Source of the DNA: an uncultured Amylibacter sp.
GTDB taxonomy: Bacteria; Pseudomonadota; Alphaproteobacteria; Rhodobacterales; Rhodobacteraceae
Length of the DNA: 64,000 bases
NCBI GenBank assembly: GCA_947497475.1
Contig: CANMGS010000001.1
Location: 310,001-374,000, forward strand
Reading direction: 5' to 3'
Part shown: piece after piece, positions 37,390-47,378 of the stretch
Numbering within the stretch: the first letter of the stretch is position 1
Layout: each line of letters opens with the position of its first letter
The notes under the pieces: model-generated
What the model was told of the DNA's origin: nothing
Seen by the model: only the letters and a program-made list of their open reading frames with translations
The model's database searches: none
Translations under genes and position numbers: made by a program

Positions 37390-39135
37390 ATGACTGCATT
37401 TCTGGGTGTAGAACACTCTATCACAGGCCGCCGCTGGATTGGCCTTGGCAGCGATCAGGATCGTCACGCCCAACTGATTACACAACAAACTGGATTACCA
37501 GAGGTCGTTGCCCGTTGTTTGGCGCGACGTGGTATCCCAGTGGAAGAAGCGCAAGGGTTTCTTACCCCATCATTGCGCGAACTGATGCCAAACCCATCTG
37601 TGTTGAAAGACATGGATAAAGCCGCTGAACGTATTGTGGACGCGGTAGGTAAAAAACAGCGTATCGCTGTGTTTGCGGATTACGATGTGGATGGTGCCAC
37701 GTCTGCGGCTTTGATCGTTTCATGGTTGCGAGACTTTGGCCTGCCCGCCACGCTATATGTGCCTGACCGCATTGACGAAGGGTATGGCCCGAATGACGAA
37801 GCCATGCAGATGTTAGCGAAAGATCATGATCTGATCATCTGTGTGGACTGCGGGACGCTATCGCATGGCCCTATTGAGGCAGCCAAAGGGACAGATGTGA
37901 TCGTTCTTGATCACCACCTTGGCGGGGAAACTCTGCCCGATGCGTATGCTGTAGTGAACCCGAACCGTCAGGATGAAGATACGGAATTTGGTTATCTTTG
38001 TGCCGCTGGCGTAGTATTTTTGGCGCTTGCAGCTTGTAATCGTATCTTTAAAGGCAAAGGCAAAGCCGTACCAAATCTGATGAACGCGCTTGATCTGGCG
38101 GCTCTTGGCACAGTTGCAGATGTCGCTCCGTTGGTTGGCTTTAACCGCGCTCTGGTACGCCAAGGGCTTGCAATCATGGCAAATCGTGCACGCCCAGGTT
38201 TGGTTGCCCTTGCCGATGCTGCAAAGATGAACTCTGCGCCAACCTCTTATCATCTGGGGTATCTACTAGGACCACGCATCAATGCTGGTGGTCGTGTGGG
38301 CAAAGCTGATTTAGGTGCGCGTTTATTATCGACTACTGATATGGATGAAGCGCACTCTATAGCAGATCGTTTGAATCAATTGAACGATGAACGCCGTGAG
38401 ATCGAAGCCCAAGTTCAACTGCAAGCCATGGAACAAGCCGAACAGCGTGGATTAGACAAACCCCTTGTCTGGGCCGCTGGCGAGGGTTGGCATCCAGGCG
38501 TAGTAGGCATCGTGGCATCCCGTATGAAGGAAGCGACCAACCGCCCTGCAATTGTCATTGGTTTGGACGGGGAAGAAGGCAAAGGATCAGGTCGTTCGGT
38601 TACAGGTATTGATCTGGGGAATGCCGTTGCCACCTGTGCACGTGAAGAGCTGCTGTTGAAAGGTGGCGGTCATAAAATGGCGGCGGGTTTGACTGTTGCG
38701 GCAGCAAACCTTGAAACCGCGATGGAACGTCTGTCGGAACTTTTGGAAAAACAAGGCGCTGGAAACCTTGGCCCCAAAGACCTGCAATTAGACGGCGCAA
38801 TCGCCCCCACTGGAATCACTCCAGACCTAATCGAGCAACTCGAATCTGCAGGTCCATTCGGTGCAGGCGCTGCTGCACCGCGTTTTGCCCTACCCGCCCA
38901 GCGTATTGCATTTGCCAAACGCGCAGGTGAGTCGCATTTGCGGTTAACATTACAGGGCGAAAATGGTGGGCGGATCGATGCGATTTGCTTTGGCGCCTAT
39001 GATACTGCGCTTGGAAGCACGTTGGAAAAGCACAACGGAGCCTTATTTCATTGCGCTGGACGCCTTGAAATCGACGATTGGGGCGGTCGACGCAAAGCAA
39101 AACTGCGTTTAGAAGATGCAGCAGAAGCAAAGTAA
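37390..39135 (+). CDS. recJ: Single-stranded-DNA-specific exonuclease RecJ
   Basis: A 581-residue DHH-family 5'-3' exonuclease used in recombination and mismatch repair. Motifs: FADYDVDGATSAALIVSWL (motif I), CVDCGT (motif II), VLDHH (motif III), and later GPRINAGGRVG plus a DHHA1 region with GGGHKMAAGLTV. The C-terminal OB-like domain is present and length is normal. It starts 31 bp after hom. Confidence 0.96.
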   Translation: MTAFLGVEHSITGRRWIGLGSDQDRHAQLITQQTGLPEVVARCLARRGIPVEEAQGFLTPSLRELMPNPSVLKDMDKAAERIVDAVGKKQRIAVFADYDVDGATSAALIVSWLRDFGLPATLYVPDRIDEGYGPNDEAMQMLAKDHDLIICVDCGTLSHGPIEAAKGTDVIVLDHHLGGETLPDAYAVVNPNRQDEDTEFGYLCAAGVVFLALAACNRIFKGKGKAVPNLMNALDLAALGTVADVAPLVGFNRALVRQGLAIMANRARPGLVALADAAKMNSAPTSYHLGYLLGPRINAGGRVGKADLGARLLSTTDMDEAHSIADRLNQLNDERREIEAQVQLQAMEQAEQRGLDKPLVWAAGEGWHPGVVGIVASRMKEATNRPAIVIGLDGEEGKGSGRSVTGIDLGNAVATCAREELLLKGGGHKMAAGLTVAAANLETAMERLSELLEKQGAGNLGPKDLQLDGAIAPTGITPDLIEQLESAGPFGAGAAAPRFALPAQRIAFAKRAGESHLRLTLQGENGGRIDAICFGAYDTALGSTLEKHNGALFHCAGRLEIDDWGGRRKAKLRLEDAAEAK

Positions 39136-39207
39136 AAAACTTTTACATTTCTTGCAAAAACCCTCTTGCAAGCCGCCGCAGTTCACACTAAACACCCCCT
39201 CAGTTGC

Positions 39208-39282
39208 GGTCCCTTCGTCTATCGGTTAGGACGCCAGGTTTTCAACCTGGAAAGAGGGGTTCGATTCCCCTAGGGACTGCCA
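39208..39282 (+). tRNA. tRNA-Glu (UUC)
   Basis: A complete cloverleaf of 75 bases including an encoded CCA. Acceptor arms GGTCCCT and AGGGACT pair with one G-U; the D-arm is around CTATCGGTTAGGA. The anticodon stem CAGGT/ACCTG holds loop TTTTCAA, giving anticodon TTC (UUC, Glu). The T-arm GGGG-TTCGATT-CCCC is canonical. It lies 72 bp after recJ. Confidence 0.98.
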
Positions 39283-39365
39283 CTTAAAACTTCCAAGACA
39301 ATCTATCAAAAAAAACCTCTGCAATAGCAGGCAATTGTCTTTGTGTATTCAGAAGTTTCCGAAAC

Positions 39366-39980
39366 TTACCTTAACAGCCCTAAATCGCTTGCGCGCTGAA
39401 CAGCTTCAGCAGTTGTACGTGTTCCCAAAAGCTCACGCACTTCGGCCAAACGTGTTTTCGTCTTCACTGCAGACAGCCCTAAGGTCTTGGATGCATCTTC
39501 AATACGCATTCCTTTTGCCAATTCATTCAGCAATGCCTTTTGCTTGTCATCTAATTGTACAGCATCTACTTTTGCTTTGTGAATGTTGGTATAAATCTCA
39601 ACGATCTCGGCAATTTCATCATCTGTAAATTCACGGTCATTCCTCGCAAAACTTGCGATAGAGTGCTCATCATCAATTTCAATTGATACAGTGCAGCCAT
39701 ATTTGATATTGAATTTTGCAGCGTCATCTAAAATTCCGCGTGTATCTAAATCATATAAATCGCTCCAACGGCATGATCCACGATTTTCAAACGCCCAAAC
39801 AATCGTAGGGTCACTTACAAAATAGCCCTTTTCCTCGTAATGATTAACCCACTCTGATGAGTATGCTTGGAACATCAAAGAAGGGCCGTTGTAATTCATA
39901 TATAAGCCCATAGCGTAGCCTGCAGGCGCTTTTATCTTCAATAATTCCAACCATTTGTTGATGCTTTCCATCTTGTACAT
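39366..39980 (-). CDS. LuxR-type regulator with autoinducer-binding domain
   Basis: About 204 residues. The N-terminal autoinducer-binding domain keeps the key aromatic/acidic set: W and Y in EWVNHY, D in SDPTIVW, and a W fifteen residues on in GSCRWSDL, matching TraR W57, Y61, D70 and W85. The C-terminal LuxR/GerE helix-turn-helix (about 150-204) includes LAKGMRIEDASKTLGLSAVK. It should bind an acyl-homoserine lactone or similar molecule. No luxI gene is in the window, so it is a LuxR solo locally. It is divergent from a paralogue at 40080. The start could also be at 39971. Confidence 0.88.
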   Translation of the reverse strand: MYKMESINKWLELLKIKAPAGYAMGLYMNYNGPSLMFQAYSSEWVNHYEEKGYFVSDPTIVWAFENRGSCRWSDLYDLDTRGILDDAAKFNIKYGCTVSIEIDDEHSIASFARNDREFTDDEIAEIVEIYTNIHKAKVDAVQLDDKQKALLNELAKGMRIEDASKTLGLSAVKTKTRLAEVRELLGTRTTAEAVQRASDLGLLR

Positions 39981-40079
39981 AACACGTCCACTCTGTAATC
40001 TTTTTTTATAGTTAAAAAATAAATACTTTTTTTGCCTTACAAAGTCACTATTATAAGACAAATTTCTTGAAAGTTGATC

Positions 40080-40688
40080 ATGGTCGTCGAAGCGAAAATC
40101 AATGAAATTTCTTGGCTTGCCCCTTCTGGCATGCAAATTTCGTTGCATATTCGATTTGGTCTTCCTTTGTGTTCTTGCAATACTTACTCAAAGGAATGGA
40201 TTAAAAGATACACAGATCTTGGGTTTATGATCCACGATCCCAATATGAAATGGGCTTATGAAAATATTGGTACATGCCGCTGGAGTTCTTTAACCCAATC
40301 AGACACTCATAGTGTACTTAGAATGGCCGCAGAGCATGGTATAAAATATGGGGCGACTATTGCTTGCAACACAGCAAATCAGCCTGGGAAGCGCAGCATT
40401 GCAACATTTGGACGAAATGATCGTGAATATGAAGATGCAGAATTATTGCACTTAAATGACTTCGTTCAAAATCTGCATGATGACATGTTGCCCCCAATCA
40501 ACATAACTGCGGCGGAAATAGAAGCGCTTTCATTATTGAAACGTGGTTTGATTATCAAAGAAGTTGCAGACAAGCTTGGTGTCAGTGATAACGCTGTTAA
40601 ACAACGCCTTAGCAATGCGCGTCGAAAATTGAATGCAAATACAACTGTGCATGCAACATCGCTGGCACAGCAATATGGCTTGATATAA
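40080..40688 (+). CDS. LuxR-type regulator with autoinducer-binding domain (divergent paralogue)
   Basis: About 202 residues, clearly related to the divergent gene: HDPNMKWAYENIGTCRWSSL and FGRNDREYEDAEL match its SDPTIVW...GSCRWSDL and FARNDREFTDDEI. The W, Y, D and W ligand-pocket residues are kept. The C-terminal helix-turn-helix contains LKRGLIIKEVADKLGVSDNA. A TTG at 40074 is an alternative start. The two genes share a roughly 100-bp intergenic region, suggesting mutual control from one promoter segment. Confidence 0.87.
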   Translation: MVVEAKINEISWLAPSGMQISLHIRFGLPLCSCNTYSKEWIKRYTDLGFMIHDPNMKWAYENIGTCRWSSLTQSDTHSVLRMAAEHGIKYGATIACNTANQPGKRSIATFGRNDREYEDAELLHLNDFVQNLHDDMLPPINITAAEIEALSLLKRGLIIKEVADKLGVSDNAVKQRLSNARRKLNANTTVHATSLAQQYGLI

Positions 40689-40725
40689 AACTACCATACA
40701 CAGTTATGAATTCATGCCTAAGAGA

Positions 40726-41097
40726 TTATCTTCGGGTAGCCGAATTAGGCACAGCTTGACCAATAGCAGACCAATTTACACTGGCACGCGCGATTTTAGT
40801 ATCACTCCAAGTTTTCATCACAATTTCAAACCCTTCTAGGCTTATATTCTCTGCTAAAAGCGAAAACCTCAAATTTTGTGCTTTAGAACTATCCATTCCA
40901 GAAACGCCAAGTGTTACGTGTGGTTGTTTCTGAAAACTGTCCGAAAAAACTATTTTAAAGCGGACCTCACGATCGCCCTCTTCATACCACATCGGCCCAT
41001 TTTCTGCGACGTGATTGAATAACTCACCAGCACCAGAAATAATTTGCACGCCCACCAATGGAGATGTTGTATGTTGTATGATCAAGTCCTTGCTCAC
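40726..41097 (-). CDS. H-type lectin domain protein
   Basis: A 123-residue protein whose middle and C-terminal parts match the H-type lectin fold: VRFKIVFSDSFQKQPHVTLG, then FEIVMKTWSDTKIARASVNW, with the typical V-W-x-A-I-G ending. H-type lectins bind GalNAc or related sugars in eukaryotes; bacterial members are mostly uncharacterised. No signal peptide is visible. Lone gene, divergent from the antiporter gene at 41259. Confidence 0.75.
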   Translation of the reverse strand: MSKDLIIQHTTSPLVGVQIISGAGELFNHVAENGPMWYEEGDREVRFKIVFSDSFQKQPHVTLGVSGMDSSKAQNLRFSLLAENISLEGFEIVMKTWSDTKIARASVNWSAIGQAVPNSATRR

Positions 41098-41258
41098 TTA
41101 ATCGCCCCTCTTATTGTTTTAAATTATTTATATGTGCTGCCTCATAAAATGGTAGTATTAAATAACCTTTCCCTATGGTCACATCACTAAAAAATATGCA
41201 CACTGAAGGGGAAACGACAAAAACTACAACTTAAAGATTACTTAGTAATAGGACTTTC

Positions 41259-43139
41259 ATGGACAGCTTCTTACTTCAGGCCACAATTTATCTCGCAGCA
41301 GCAATCATTACAGTACCGATTGCTAAAAGATTAGGACTTGGGTCTGTCTTAGGATATTTGATCGCTGGTGTATTGATCGGGCCAACATTTGGTTTCGTAG
41401 GTTCTGAAACACAAGACTTACAACACTTTGCTGAGTTCGGTGTTGTTATGATGCTATTTATCGTTGGCTTGGAGTTAGAACCTAAAGCCCTGTGGGACAT
41501 GCGCGCACGTTTGATTGGTTTGGGGGGATTGCAAATTTCACTTACCACTGCGGCCATAACAGCTGCATCTATGGCTCTTGGACAGAATTGGGCAATCAGT
41601 TTAGCAATAGGTTTGGCTTTTTCACTCTCTTCTACGGCTATCGTTATCCAAACATTAAATGAAAAAGGGCTTATGAGTACACAAGGGGGACGATCATCTT
41701 TTTCCGTCTTACTCACCCAAGATATTGCCGTTATCCCTATGTTGGCAATGATCCCTTTGCTGGCCATTTCTGGCATTCATAATTCTGCAGGACACCATTC
41801 ATCTCATCATGGCCCAGAACTTAGTTTGGTTGCTGGGTTACCCGGATGGGGCGTTACACTTGTTACTTTAGGTGCTGTTGCCTCTGTAATCTTATCAGGC
41901 ATCTATCTAACACGGCCTGTATTTCGCTTTATTGCAGCCAGCCGCTTGCCAGAAATGTTTACAGCAGCAGCGCTATTGATTGTTGTGAGTATCGCTTTGT
42001 TAATGACACTGGTTGGTTTATCCCCTGCGCTTGGTACATTTCTTGCGGGTGTGGTCTTAGCCAACTCTGAATTCCGCCATGAATTAGAATCCAATATCGA
42101 ACCATTCAAAGGTTTGCTTTTAGGGCTCTTCTTTATCACGGTTGGCGCTGGTATTAACTTCAACATCCTCTTTGGGAACTTTACCAACATCATCGGCATG
42201 ACACTCGGTGTGATGATGATTAAAGCGTTGATACTTTGGATACTTGCTTACATTTTTAAAATCCGCGGTCGAAACAGATTGCTGTTCATCCTAAGCCTTG
42301 CTCAAGCAGGTGAATTTGGATTTGTAATGCTCAGCACTGCTTTGCAAACAAACGTGATCCCGACACAACTGTCACAAACCTTACTATTGATCATTGCTCT
42401 TTCCATGCTGCTGACACCTGCCTTGTTTATCCTCTATGAGTTCATGCAGAAACGCAGAAAAACTGACAGCGTTACTCAAGATCATGATGACATAGACGAG
42501 CAAGGCAAAGTGATCCTTGTTGGCATTGGCCGCTTTGGGCAAATCATCAACCGCATGGCTTTGGCCACAGGCATTAAAACCGTTGTGATTGACCACCATA
42601 TCGATCAAATTGAACAGATGCGTAAATTCGGTGTCAAAGGATACTTTGGCGACCCAACACGGCCAGAGTTGATGCATGCGGCCGGCCTGCATGAAGCAAG
42701 TATTCTGATCGTTGCTATTGATGATTTAGACGCATCAGTGAAGCTTGTGGAACATGCACGCAAATTACGCCCGAATTTACGGATCATCGCACGTGCCTAT
42801 GATCGCAACCACACGTACCGTCTATTTAAAGCAGGTGCTACGGATATTGTTCGTGAAACTTTTGACAGCTCTGTTCGTGCAACGAAATATATGCTCGAAG
42901 AACTGGGTTGGTCAGATTACGAAATCGAACATGCCGCAGAAGAGTTTGTAAAATCAGATCGTCATGCGCTCTTCGAATTGGCAGAACTGTGGGATCCAAA
43001 CCTAGATACGATGGACAATGAAGCCTATGTAAAACGCGCACGTGAGATTAATGCCGAGTTTAATACAAGCTTCTTAGCAAATTTGGAAAAGATCGTTAAA
43101 GATGACGATACTGAGTCACCTAAAGATCAAGCTATTTGA
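41259..43139 (+). CDS. KefB/KefC-type monovalent cation:proton antiporter
   Basis: A 626-residue CPA2-family membrane antiporter. The N-terminal 12-13 helix exchanger domain (about 1-390) contains LGYLIAGVLIGPTFGFVG and LFIVGLELEPKALWDM. The cytosolic RCK/TrkA-N domain (about 410-530) begins GKVILVGIGRFGQIINRMA, with the nucleotide-binding acidic residue in VVIDHH. The RCK domain gates K+ or Na+ efflux in response to NAD(H) or glutathione adducts. No KefF-like ancillary gene is nearby. Confidence 0.93.
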   Translation: MDSFLLQATIYLAAAIITVPIAKRLGLGSVLGYLIAGVLIGPTFGFVGSETQDLQHFAEFGVVMMLFIVGLELEPKALWDMRARLIGLGGLQISLTTAAITAASMALGQNWAISLAIGLAFSLSSTAIVIQTLNEKGLMSTQGGRSSFSVLLTQDIAVIPMLAMIPLLAISGIHNSAGHHSSHHGPELSLVAGLPGWGVTLVTLGAVASVILSGIYLTRPVFRFIAASRLPEMFTAAALLIVVSIALLMTLVGLSPALGTFLAGVVLANSEFRHELESNIEPFKGLLLGLFFITVGAGINFNILFGNFTNIIGMTLGVMMIKALILWILAYIFKIRGRNRLLFILSLAQAGEFGFVMLSTALQTNVIPTQLSQTLLLIIALSMLLTPALFILYEFMQKRRKTDSVTQDHDDIDEQGKVILVGIGRFGQIINRMALATGIKTVVIDHHIDQIEQMRKFGVKGYFGDPTRPELMHAAGLHEASILIVAIDDLDASVKLVEHARKLRPNLRIIARAYDRNHTYRLFKAGATDIVRETFDSSVRATKYMLEELGWSDYEIEHAAEEFVKSDRHALFELAELWDPNLDTMDNEAYVKRAREINAEFNTSFLANLEKIVKDDDTESPKDQAI

Positions 43140-43199
43140 TGAAAGTGCCACCAACATATTTGCAATGCTGGTGGCGCCTATAAATCTTAAGTGTATTTC

Positions 43200-45242
43200 T
43201 TAAAAGGCAAACGTCAGACCGAGGCTACCGATGTGGCTTTCTGAGTTACTTCCAGACGTGCCAAATTGATAATCCGCAGTTATTGAAAGCGTATCATTGA
43301 TATCGAATTTAGCTCCTAGATCAAAAACAAAACCGCGGCCATCTGGATCATCAATCGTCAATGCCGTTGGTGTTGCCGTTGAACCAATCGCACTCACGGA
43401 TTGTCCACCACTATAGCTTAGGTAATCTTCATACCCGATACCTGCTGAGAAGAAGCCTTTTAAGCCAGTACCGTTATCAAAGTTTTTGACCGCTTTTAAA
43501 TTAACAGCACCAGTCACAGCATCAATTGTACGCTCACCAAATTGTAGCGGGGCAAATGGACCAGTTTCTGTAAAGCCATCTAACTCTGTTCGGAAATAAC
43601 CCAATGTCGCAGATGGTATAACAGAAAATCCATTCTGTTGAATGTTATATCCGACCTCAAGAACCGCGCTATACTGACGACCATCAGTCTCAGAACTATT
43701 CGTTAGACCACCAACACCAACACTACGTTCTACGTCAGAGATATCGATAAGGGCGGCGCCAATGCTGGCTGCTGCAAATACATTGCCAAATGTCTTTGTT
43801 GCGTAAAAATCAACACCGTAACTTTCTGTATCAAATGTCGTACCAGGTTGAGATCCGCTTCCCGATATAAATGATCCTTGTACACCTACAACAAGATCAT
43901 CGCTTTGATAAAAATCTGTACCAAACCGAACACCACCAAAACTGGATTCAACGCTTGGTGTAGACCCACGTGCGGCAACTTCACTTCGTCCTGCTATCGC
44001 TTCAAAAAATGCTGCACGACGCGTAAAAGACTGGCCATCAAATGAAAGCGCATTTTTCGACACGACACCACCTGCACCACTTGTATTTGTAAAAAATGAG
44101 CGGCCACGGCTTAATGCAGAGCTTGTCACAGCTTGGCGTGACACTATTGGAGCGTCAGCAACGCCACTTATGGCATCCCCGCCAATTTCTGGGTTCACAG
44201 ATTGCGCAACCAATGCAGCAACTAAAGCATGCCCTGCATTCGTCGGATGAACACCATCTGCAAATAGAAACGTGTTTTGTGTCGCCTGATCAGCAGTTGC
44301 ACAAGCTGGATCAAGCAAACAAGCGCCCGTCACATTCGAAAACCCAAATGCATCAGGGTCTGCAATAACCGCATCAAATGCAGTCGCCACATCAACCTGA
44401 ATAAAGTCTGTGTCTGTATCTGTTGCAGCAAGATTAGAAACACCAGTGGCTAAAGTCGTATTGTATACATCTGTAGCGATAGAGGCTGCACCAAGTACGC
44501 CTGCACGAGCAGTCTCTGCTGCTATAGCTTGTGCGGCTGCATCACCCCCTGCTGCACCAACTGCGGCTGCAGCACCTGCTGCGGCTGAATTTGCACCAGC
44601 AACTGTTGCAGGTAACAACGCAAAATCTGGTAAGTTAAAGATAATCGCCTGACCTGGCCCGCCCCCAGGGACAAACGCACCACTCGTCAGGGTTCCAATA
44701 TCGTTCACGGCTAGTCCGCCAACATTTTGTCCCAGAGCAAATGCATCCGCAGCACTTCCAACAGTTGGCAATCCTGCAAAAAAGTTATTCGCACCAGCCC
44801 AATAGGTTATAGTATCCTCTTGGCTAATGGTTCCGCCAGCCGCCGCAAATGCGCCGATCTGTTCTGTTACACCTGGCAACAAAGCACCTAAATTACCGCT
44901 ACCAGCAAAAGCACCACCAACGGCTAAATTCACATCACCCGTTACACCACCCCCTGCAAAGAATACAGACTGTGGGCTTGTAGCATTCACATTAGTAGGA
45001 TCTTGTTGGCCTCCTAAAAGCTGCTCAACGGCAGTTAAGCCTCCCCCTGTCGTAAAGCGAACTCCAGAAAAAGGTGCACCCGGTGCTAAGCCTCCTGATA
45101 AAGCAGCGACATTACCATTATCCGACAGACTGTCGCCAAACGAAATGACGTCTCCTTCAAATGTAACAGATTGTGCAGATGCTGCCGTCCCAACGGCAAT
45201 CACTGCAACGCTTGTTAGTAAAAGCGTTTTAGTTAAGTTCAT
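43200..45242 (-). CDS. GDSL/SGNH esterase autotransporter
   Basis: A 680-residue outer-membrane protein. A signal peptide (about 1-23, ending AASAQ) is followed by an SGNH hydrolase passenger domain with block I SFGDSLSDNGN and block V FADGVHPTNAGHALVA holding the catalytic Asp and His. Ala/Gly-rich helices lie in between. A C-terminal autotransporter beta barrel (about 410-680) ends SLGLTFAF with the terminal Phe expected for BAM recognition. It resembles EstA-type surface esterases. It appears monocistronic, and an inverted repeat GCCACCA/TGGTGGC lies just past its stop (43147-43175). Confidence 0.92.
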   Translation of the reverse strand: MNLTKTLLLTSVAVIAVGTAASAQSVTFEGDVISFGDSLSDNGNVAALSGGLAPGAPFSGVRFTTGGGLTAVEQLLGGQQDPTNVNATSPQSVFFAGGGVTGDVNLAVGGAFAGSGNLGALLPGVTEQIGAFAAAGGTISQEDTITYWAGANNFFAGLPTVGSAADAFALGQNVGGLAVNDIGTLTSGAFVPGGGPGQAIIFNLPDFALLPATVAGANSAAAGAAAAVGAAGGDAAAQAIAAETARAGVLGAASIATDVYNTTLATGVSNLAATDTDTDFIQVDVATAFDAVIADPDAFGFSNVTGACLLDPACATADQATQNTFLFADGVHPTNAGHALVAALVAQSVNPEIGGDAISGVADAPIVSRQAVTSSALSRGRSFFTNTSGAGGVVSKNALSFDGQSFTRRAAFFEAIAGRSEVAARGSTPSVESSFGGVRFGTDFYQSDDLVVGVQGSFISGSGSQPGTTFDTESYGVDFYATKTFGNVFAAASIGAALIDISDVERSVGVGGLTNSSETDGRQYSAVLEVGYNIQQNGFSVIPSATLGYFRTELDGFTETGPFAPLQFGERTIDAVTGAVNLKAVKNFDNGTGLKGFFSAGIGYEDYLSYSGGQSVSAIGSTATPTALTIDDPDGRGFVFDLGAKFDINDTLSITADYQFGTSGSNSESHIGSLGLTFAF

Positions 45243-45362
45243 AATATTCTCCCGTATATTATCATTCAGGGAGCAGGCTTTTTATGAACCTCAAATTCAA
45301 CAGTTACGTAGAGGCGCTTTTTTACAAAACACATAATTGTTATCAATGAACGTAAGGGAAAC

Positions 45363-47378
45363 TCAGCCCATGATTGCAATTCGTGGGCGTCCAGATGCAA
45401 TGGCTGTAATTTCTGCCTCTACAAACACTTTGCGTCCTTCAACTTCAGCAGTCTTGATATCTCGGTCAAAGCGCACACGAATGCCTTCGGCTCCTGCATC
45501 TTTAGCGCCCGTCAAAGCCTCTGTTTCTAAGCGTGCTTCCAAGCTGGACAATGCCTGTTCTTCTGTTGTGAAATCCTCTGGCCCCGCTTCAAAATGCACC
45601 CGATAACGACCTTCGCCTTGCGATGTTATCTGTCCAGAAACACGCATTGATATTTGTCCGACAACCGCACCGATTGCATTCGCAACACCTGCATATTTCG
45701 GCATAATCGTTTTGGTTGAAAGACGTTCACCAACGGCACCATAGTAACTGTGTGCAGAGGCACCCAAGCCAATCACAGGACGGTTTAAACCCGCATCTAA
45801 AGCAACCAGACCACGATGACGATCCAAGCCTTTTTGCATCAACACATGGCGCGCTAATTCTTGCGGTGAAATCCCGAAATCAAATTCATCCTCAGCAAAA
45901 GCGGTTTCCAAAAGCGCATGCGCCGTTTGCTCTGTTAATTGGTCGACAATCATCTGTGCAAGGGTTTGAGCATTTGCAGTCAAACGATTGCCACTACCCG
46001 TGCGTTGGCGCGCAAACAACTCTAATGCTTTTTCTGCCGCAGCCGTATCCCAAGCATCCAAACGCCCCAATACATGCGATGCATCCGAAGGCGTGACACC
46101 ACACATCATTACAAGCCCACGGTTCACCAATATATTCAATGCAGCCTGATCCATGCGGTTTTGCAAAACAGAACCCATTGTATGTGCCGTATCACCAATG
46201 CGGTTCAACAACGTCATTTCGCGATCACTCAACCCATCGCGCGATACATCTGTGCGTTTGATTGCCCGCACAAACCGCCCATCATATTCACCAACAATGC
46301 TTTCACCCAATTGTGCATCCAACATACCGTGCACAAGGTCAGGATAATCCATCGCCAATAATGAGACTGGCATGACACGGCGAGGGCCCAATGTTAACGC
46401 AGCTGCCAAACCATCCTTAGCCATATGAACCTGACTGTCACCACCTAAACCTGTAGTTCGCATTGCAACGGCCTCGACCATCGTGCGGAATTCCCCCACA
46501 CGCGCGCCTTGCGGATCAATGATCGGTCGCCCATCGCGTAACACAGCAACATCCGTGGTTGTCCCACCAATATCCGATACAATCGCATCTTTTTCATCCG
46601 TCAACCAACGTGCCCCTACGATCGAGGCTGCTGGACCAGATAGGATGGTTTCAATAGGCGATATTCGTGCTTGATCTGCTGAAATCAACGCACCATCACC
46701 GCGTACAACCATAAACGGCGCATTGATAGATTTTTCAGTCAACAAACCTTCAACCGCGCTGATCAAGTGGTCAATCATCCCGATCAGTCGCGCATTCAGC
46801 AAAGCTGTCATCGCGCGCTTAGGGCCATTCAGTTTTGCGCTTAAATCATGCGAACATGACACAGGTTTTCCAGTCACTTCACGGATAATATCGCGTGTCC
46901 GCGTTTCATGTTCTGGATTACGCGTGGCAAACTGGCTGGCCACAGCAAATCCAGAAACAAAAGCACCATGCTCCTCTAACCCAGCGCGCAATGCGGCCTC
47001 ATCATACGGAACAGCTTCACCACCTGCATGATTGTGACCGCCATCTACAAAAATCACAGGGTCACCTTTTAGGGCTTCCTCTAATCCTTGGCGGGTTAAA
47101 TCACGTTCTGAAAATCCGATGAAAATCAGACCAACACGTCCGCCTTGACCTTCGACCAAAGCGTTGGTTGCCAATGTTGTGGACAATGATACCATTGCAA
47201 TATCCGCAACATTGGCACCACTTTCAGCCAACACCGCATCAATCGCATCACCTACGCCAGCCGCCAAATCATGACGCGTGGTCAAAGCCTTTGCATGAGC
47301 AATAATGCGGTCTTCATCTTCGATTAAAACCGCATCGGTATAAGTGCCACCAGTATCAACGCCAAGCAGTAGGGCCAT
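45363..47378 (-). CDS. hyuA: Hydantoinase/oxoprolinase family protein (HyuA-like)
   Basis: A 671-residue ATP-dependent hydantoinase A subunit homologue. The N-terminal ASKHA phosphate loop is LLGVDTGGTYTDAVLIED, with VSLSTTLATNALVEGQGG following. The central IVSDIGGTTTDVAVLRDG and the metal-ligand stretch CSHDLSAKLNGPKRA fit the family. It opens cyclic amides (hydantoins, 5-oxoproline, N-methylhydantoin) with ATP. The usual HyuB partner gene is absent on both sides, so this is either a stand-alone form or its partner lies elsewhere. Confidence 0.88.
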   Translation of the reverse strand: MALLLGVDTGGTYTDAVLIEDEDRIIAHAKALTTRHDLAAGVGDAIDAVLAESGANVADIAMVSLSTTLATNALVEGQGGRVGLIFIGFSERDLTRQGLEEALKGDPVIFVDGGHNHAGGEAVPYDEAALRAGLEEHGAFVSGFAVASQFATRNPEHETRTRDIIREVTGKPVSCSHDLSAKLNGPKRAMTALLNARLIGMIDHLISAVEGLLTEKSINAPFMVVRGDGALISADQARISPIETILSGPAASIVGARWLTDEKDAIVSDIGGTTTDVAVLRDGRPIIDPQGARVGEFRTMVEAVAMRTTGLGGDSQVHMAKDGLAAALTLGPRRVMPVSLLAMDYPDLVHGMLDAQLGESIVGEYDGRFVRAIKRTDVSRDGLSDREMTLLNRIGDTAHTMGSVLQNRMDQAALNILVNRGLVMMCGVTPSDASHVLGRLDAWDTAAAEKALELFARQRTGSGNRLTANAQTLAQMIVDQLTEQTAHALLETAFAEDEFDFGISPQELARHVLMQKGLDRHRGLVALDAGLNRPVIGLGASAHSYYGAVGERLSTKTIMPKYAGVANAIGAVVGQISMRVSGQITSQGEGRYRVHFEAGPEDFTTEEQALSSLEARLETEALTGAKDAGAEGIRVRFDRDIKTAEVEGRKVFVEAEITAIASGRPRIAIMG

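Noticed and set aside
36639-37424. 261-codon minus-strand frame opposite hom
   Set aside because: Antisense shadow of a clear homoserine dehydrogenase gene; composition is Ser/Thr/Ala-rich artefact.
39283-39365. Integrase attachment site or island next to tRNA-Glu
   Set aside because: No repeat of the tRNA 3' end was seen downstream and no integrase or mobile gene follows.
43147-43175. Bidirectional terminator between the antiporter and autotransporter genes
   Set aside because: A 7-bp stem exists, but there is no T-run on either side; left as an inverted repeat only.
44827-45336. Long plus-strand frame of 169 codons opposite the autotransporter
   Set aside because: It is the antisense shadow of the Ala/Gly-rich passenger domain; no ribosome-binding site or family match.
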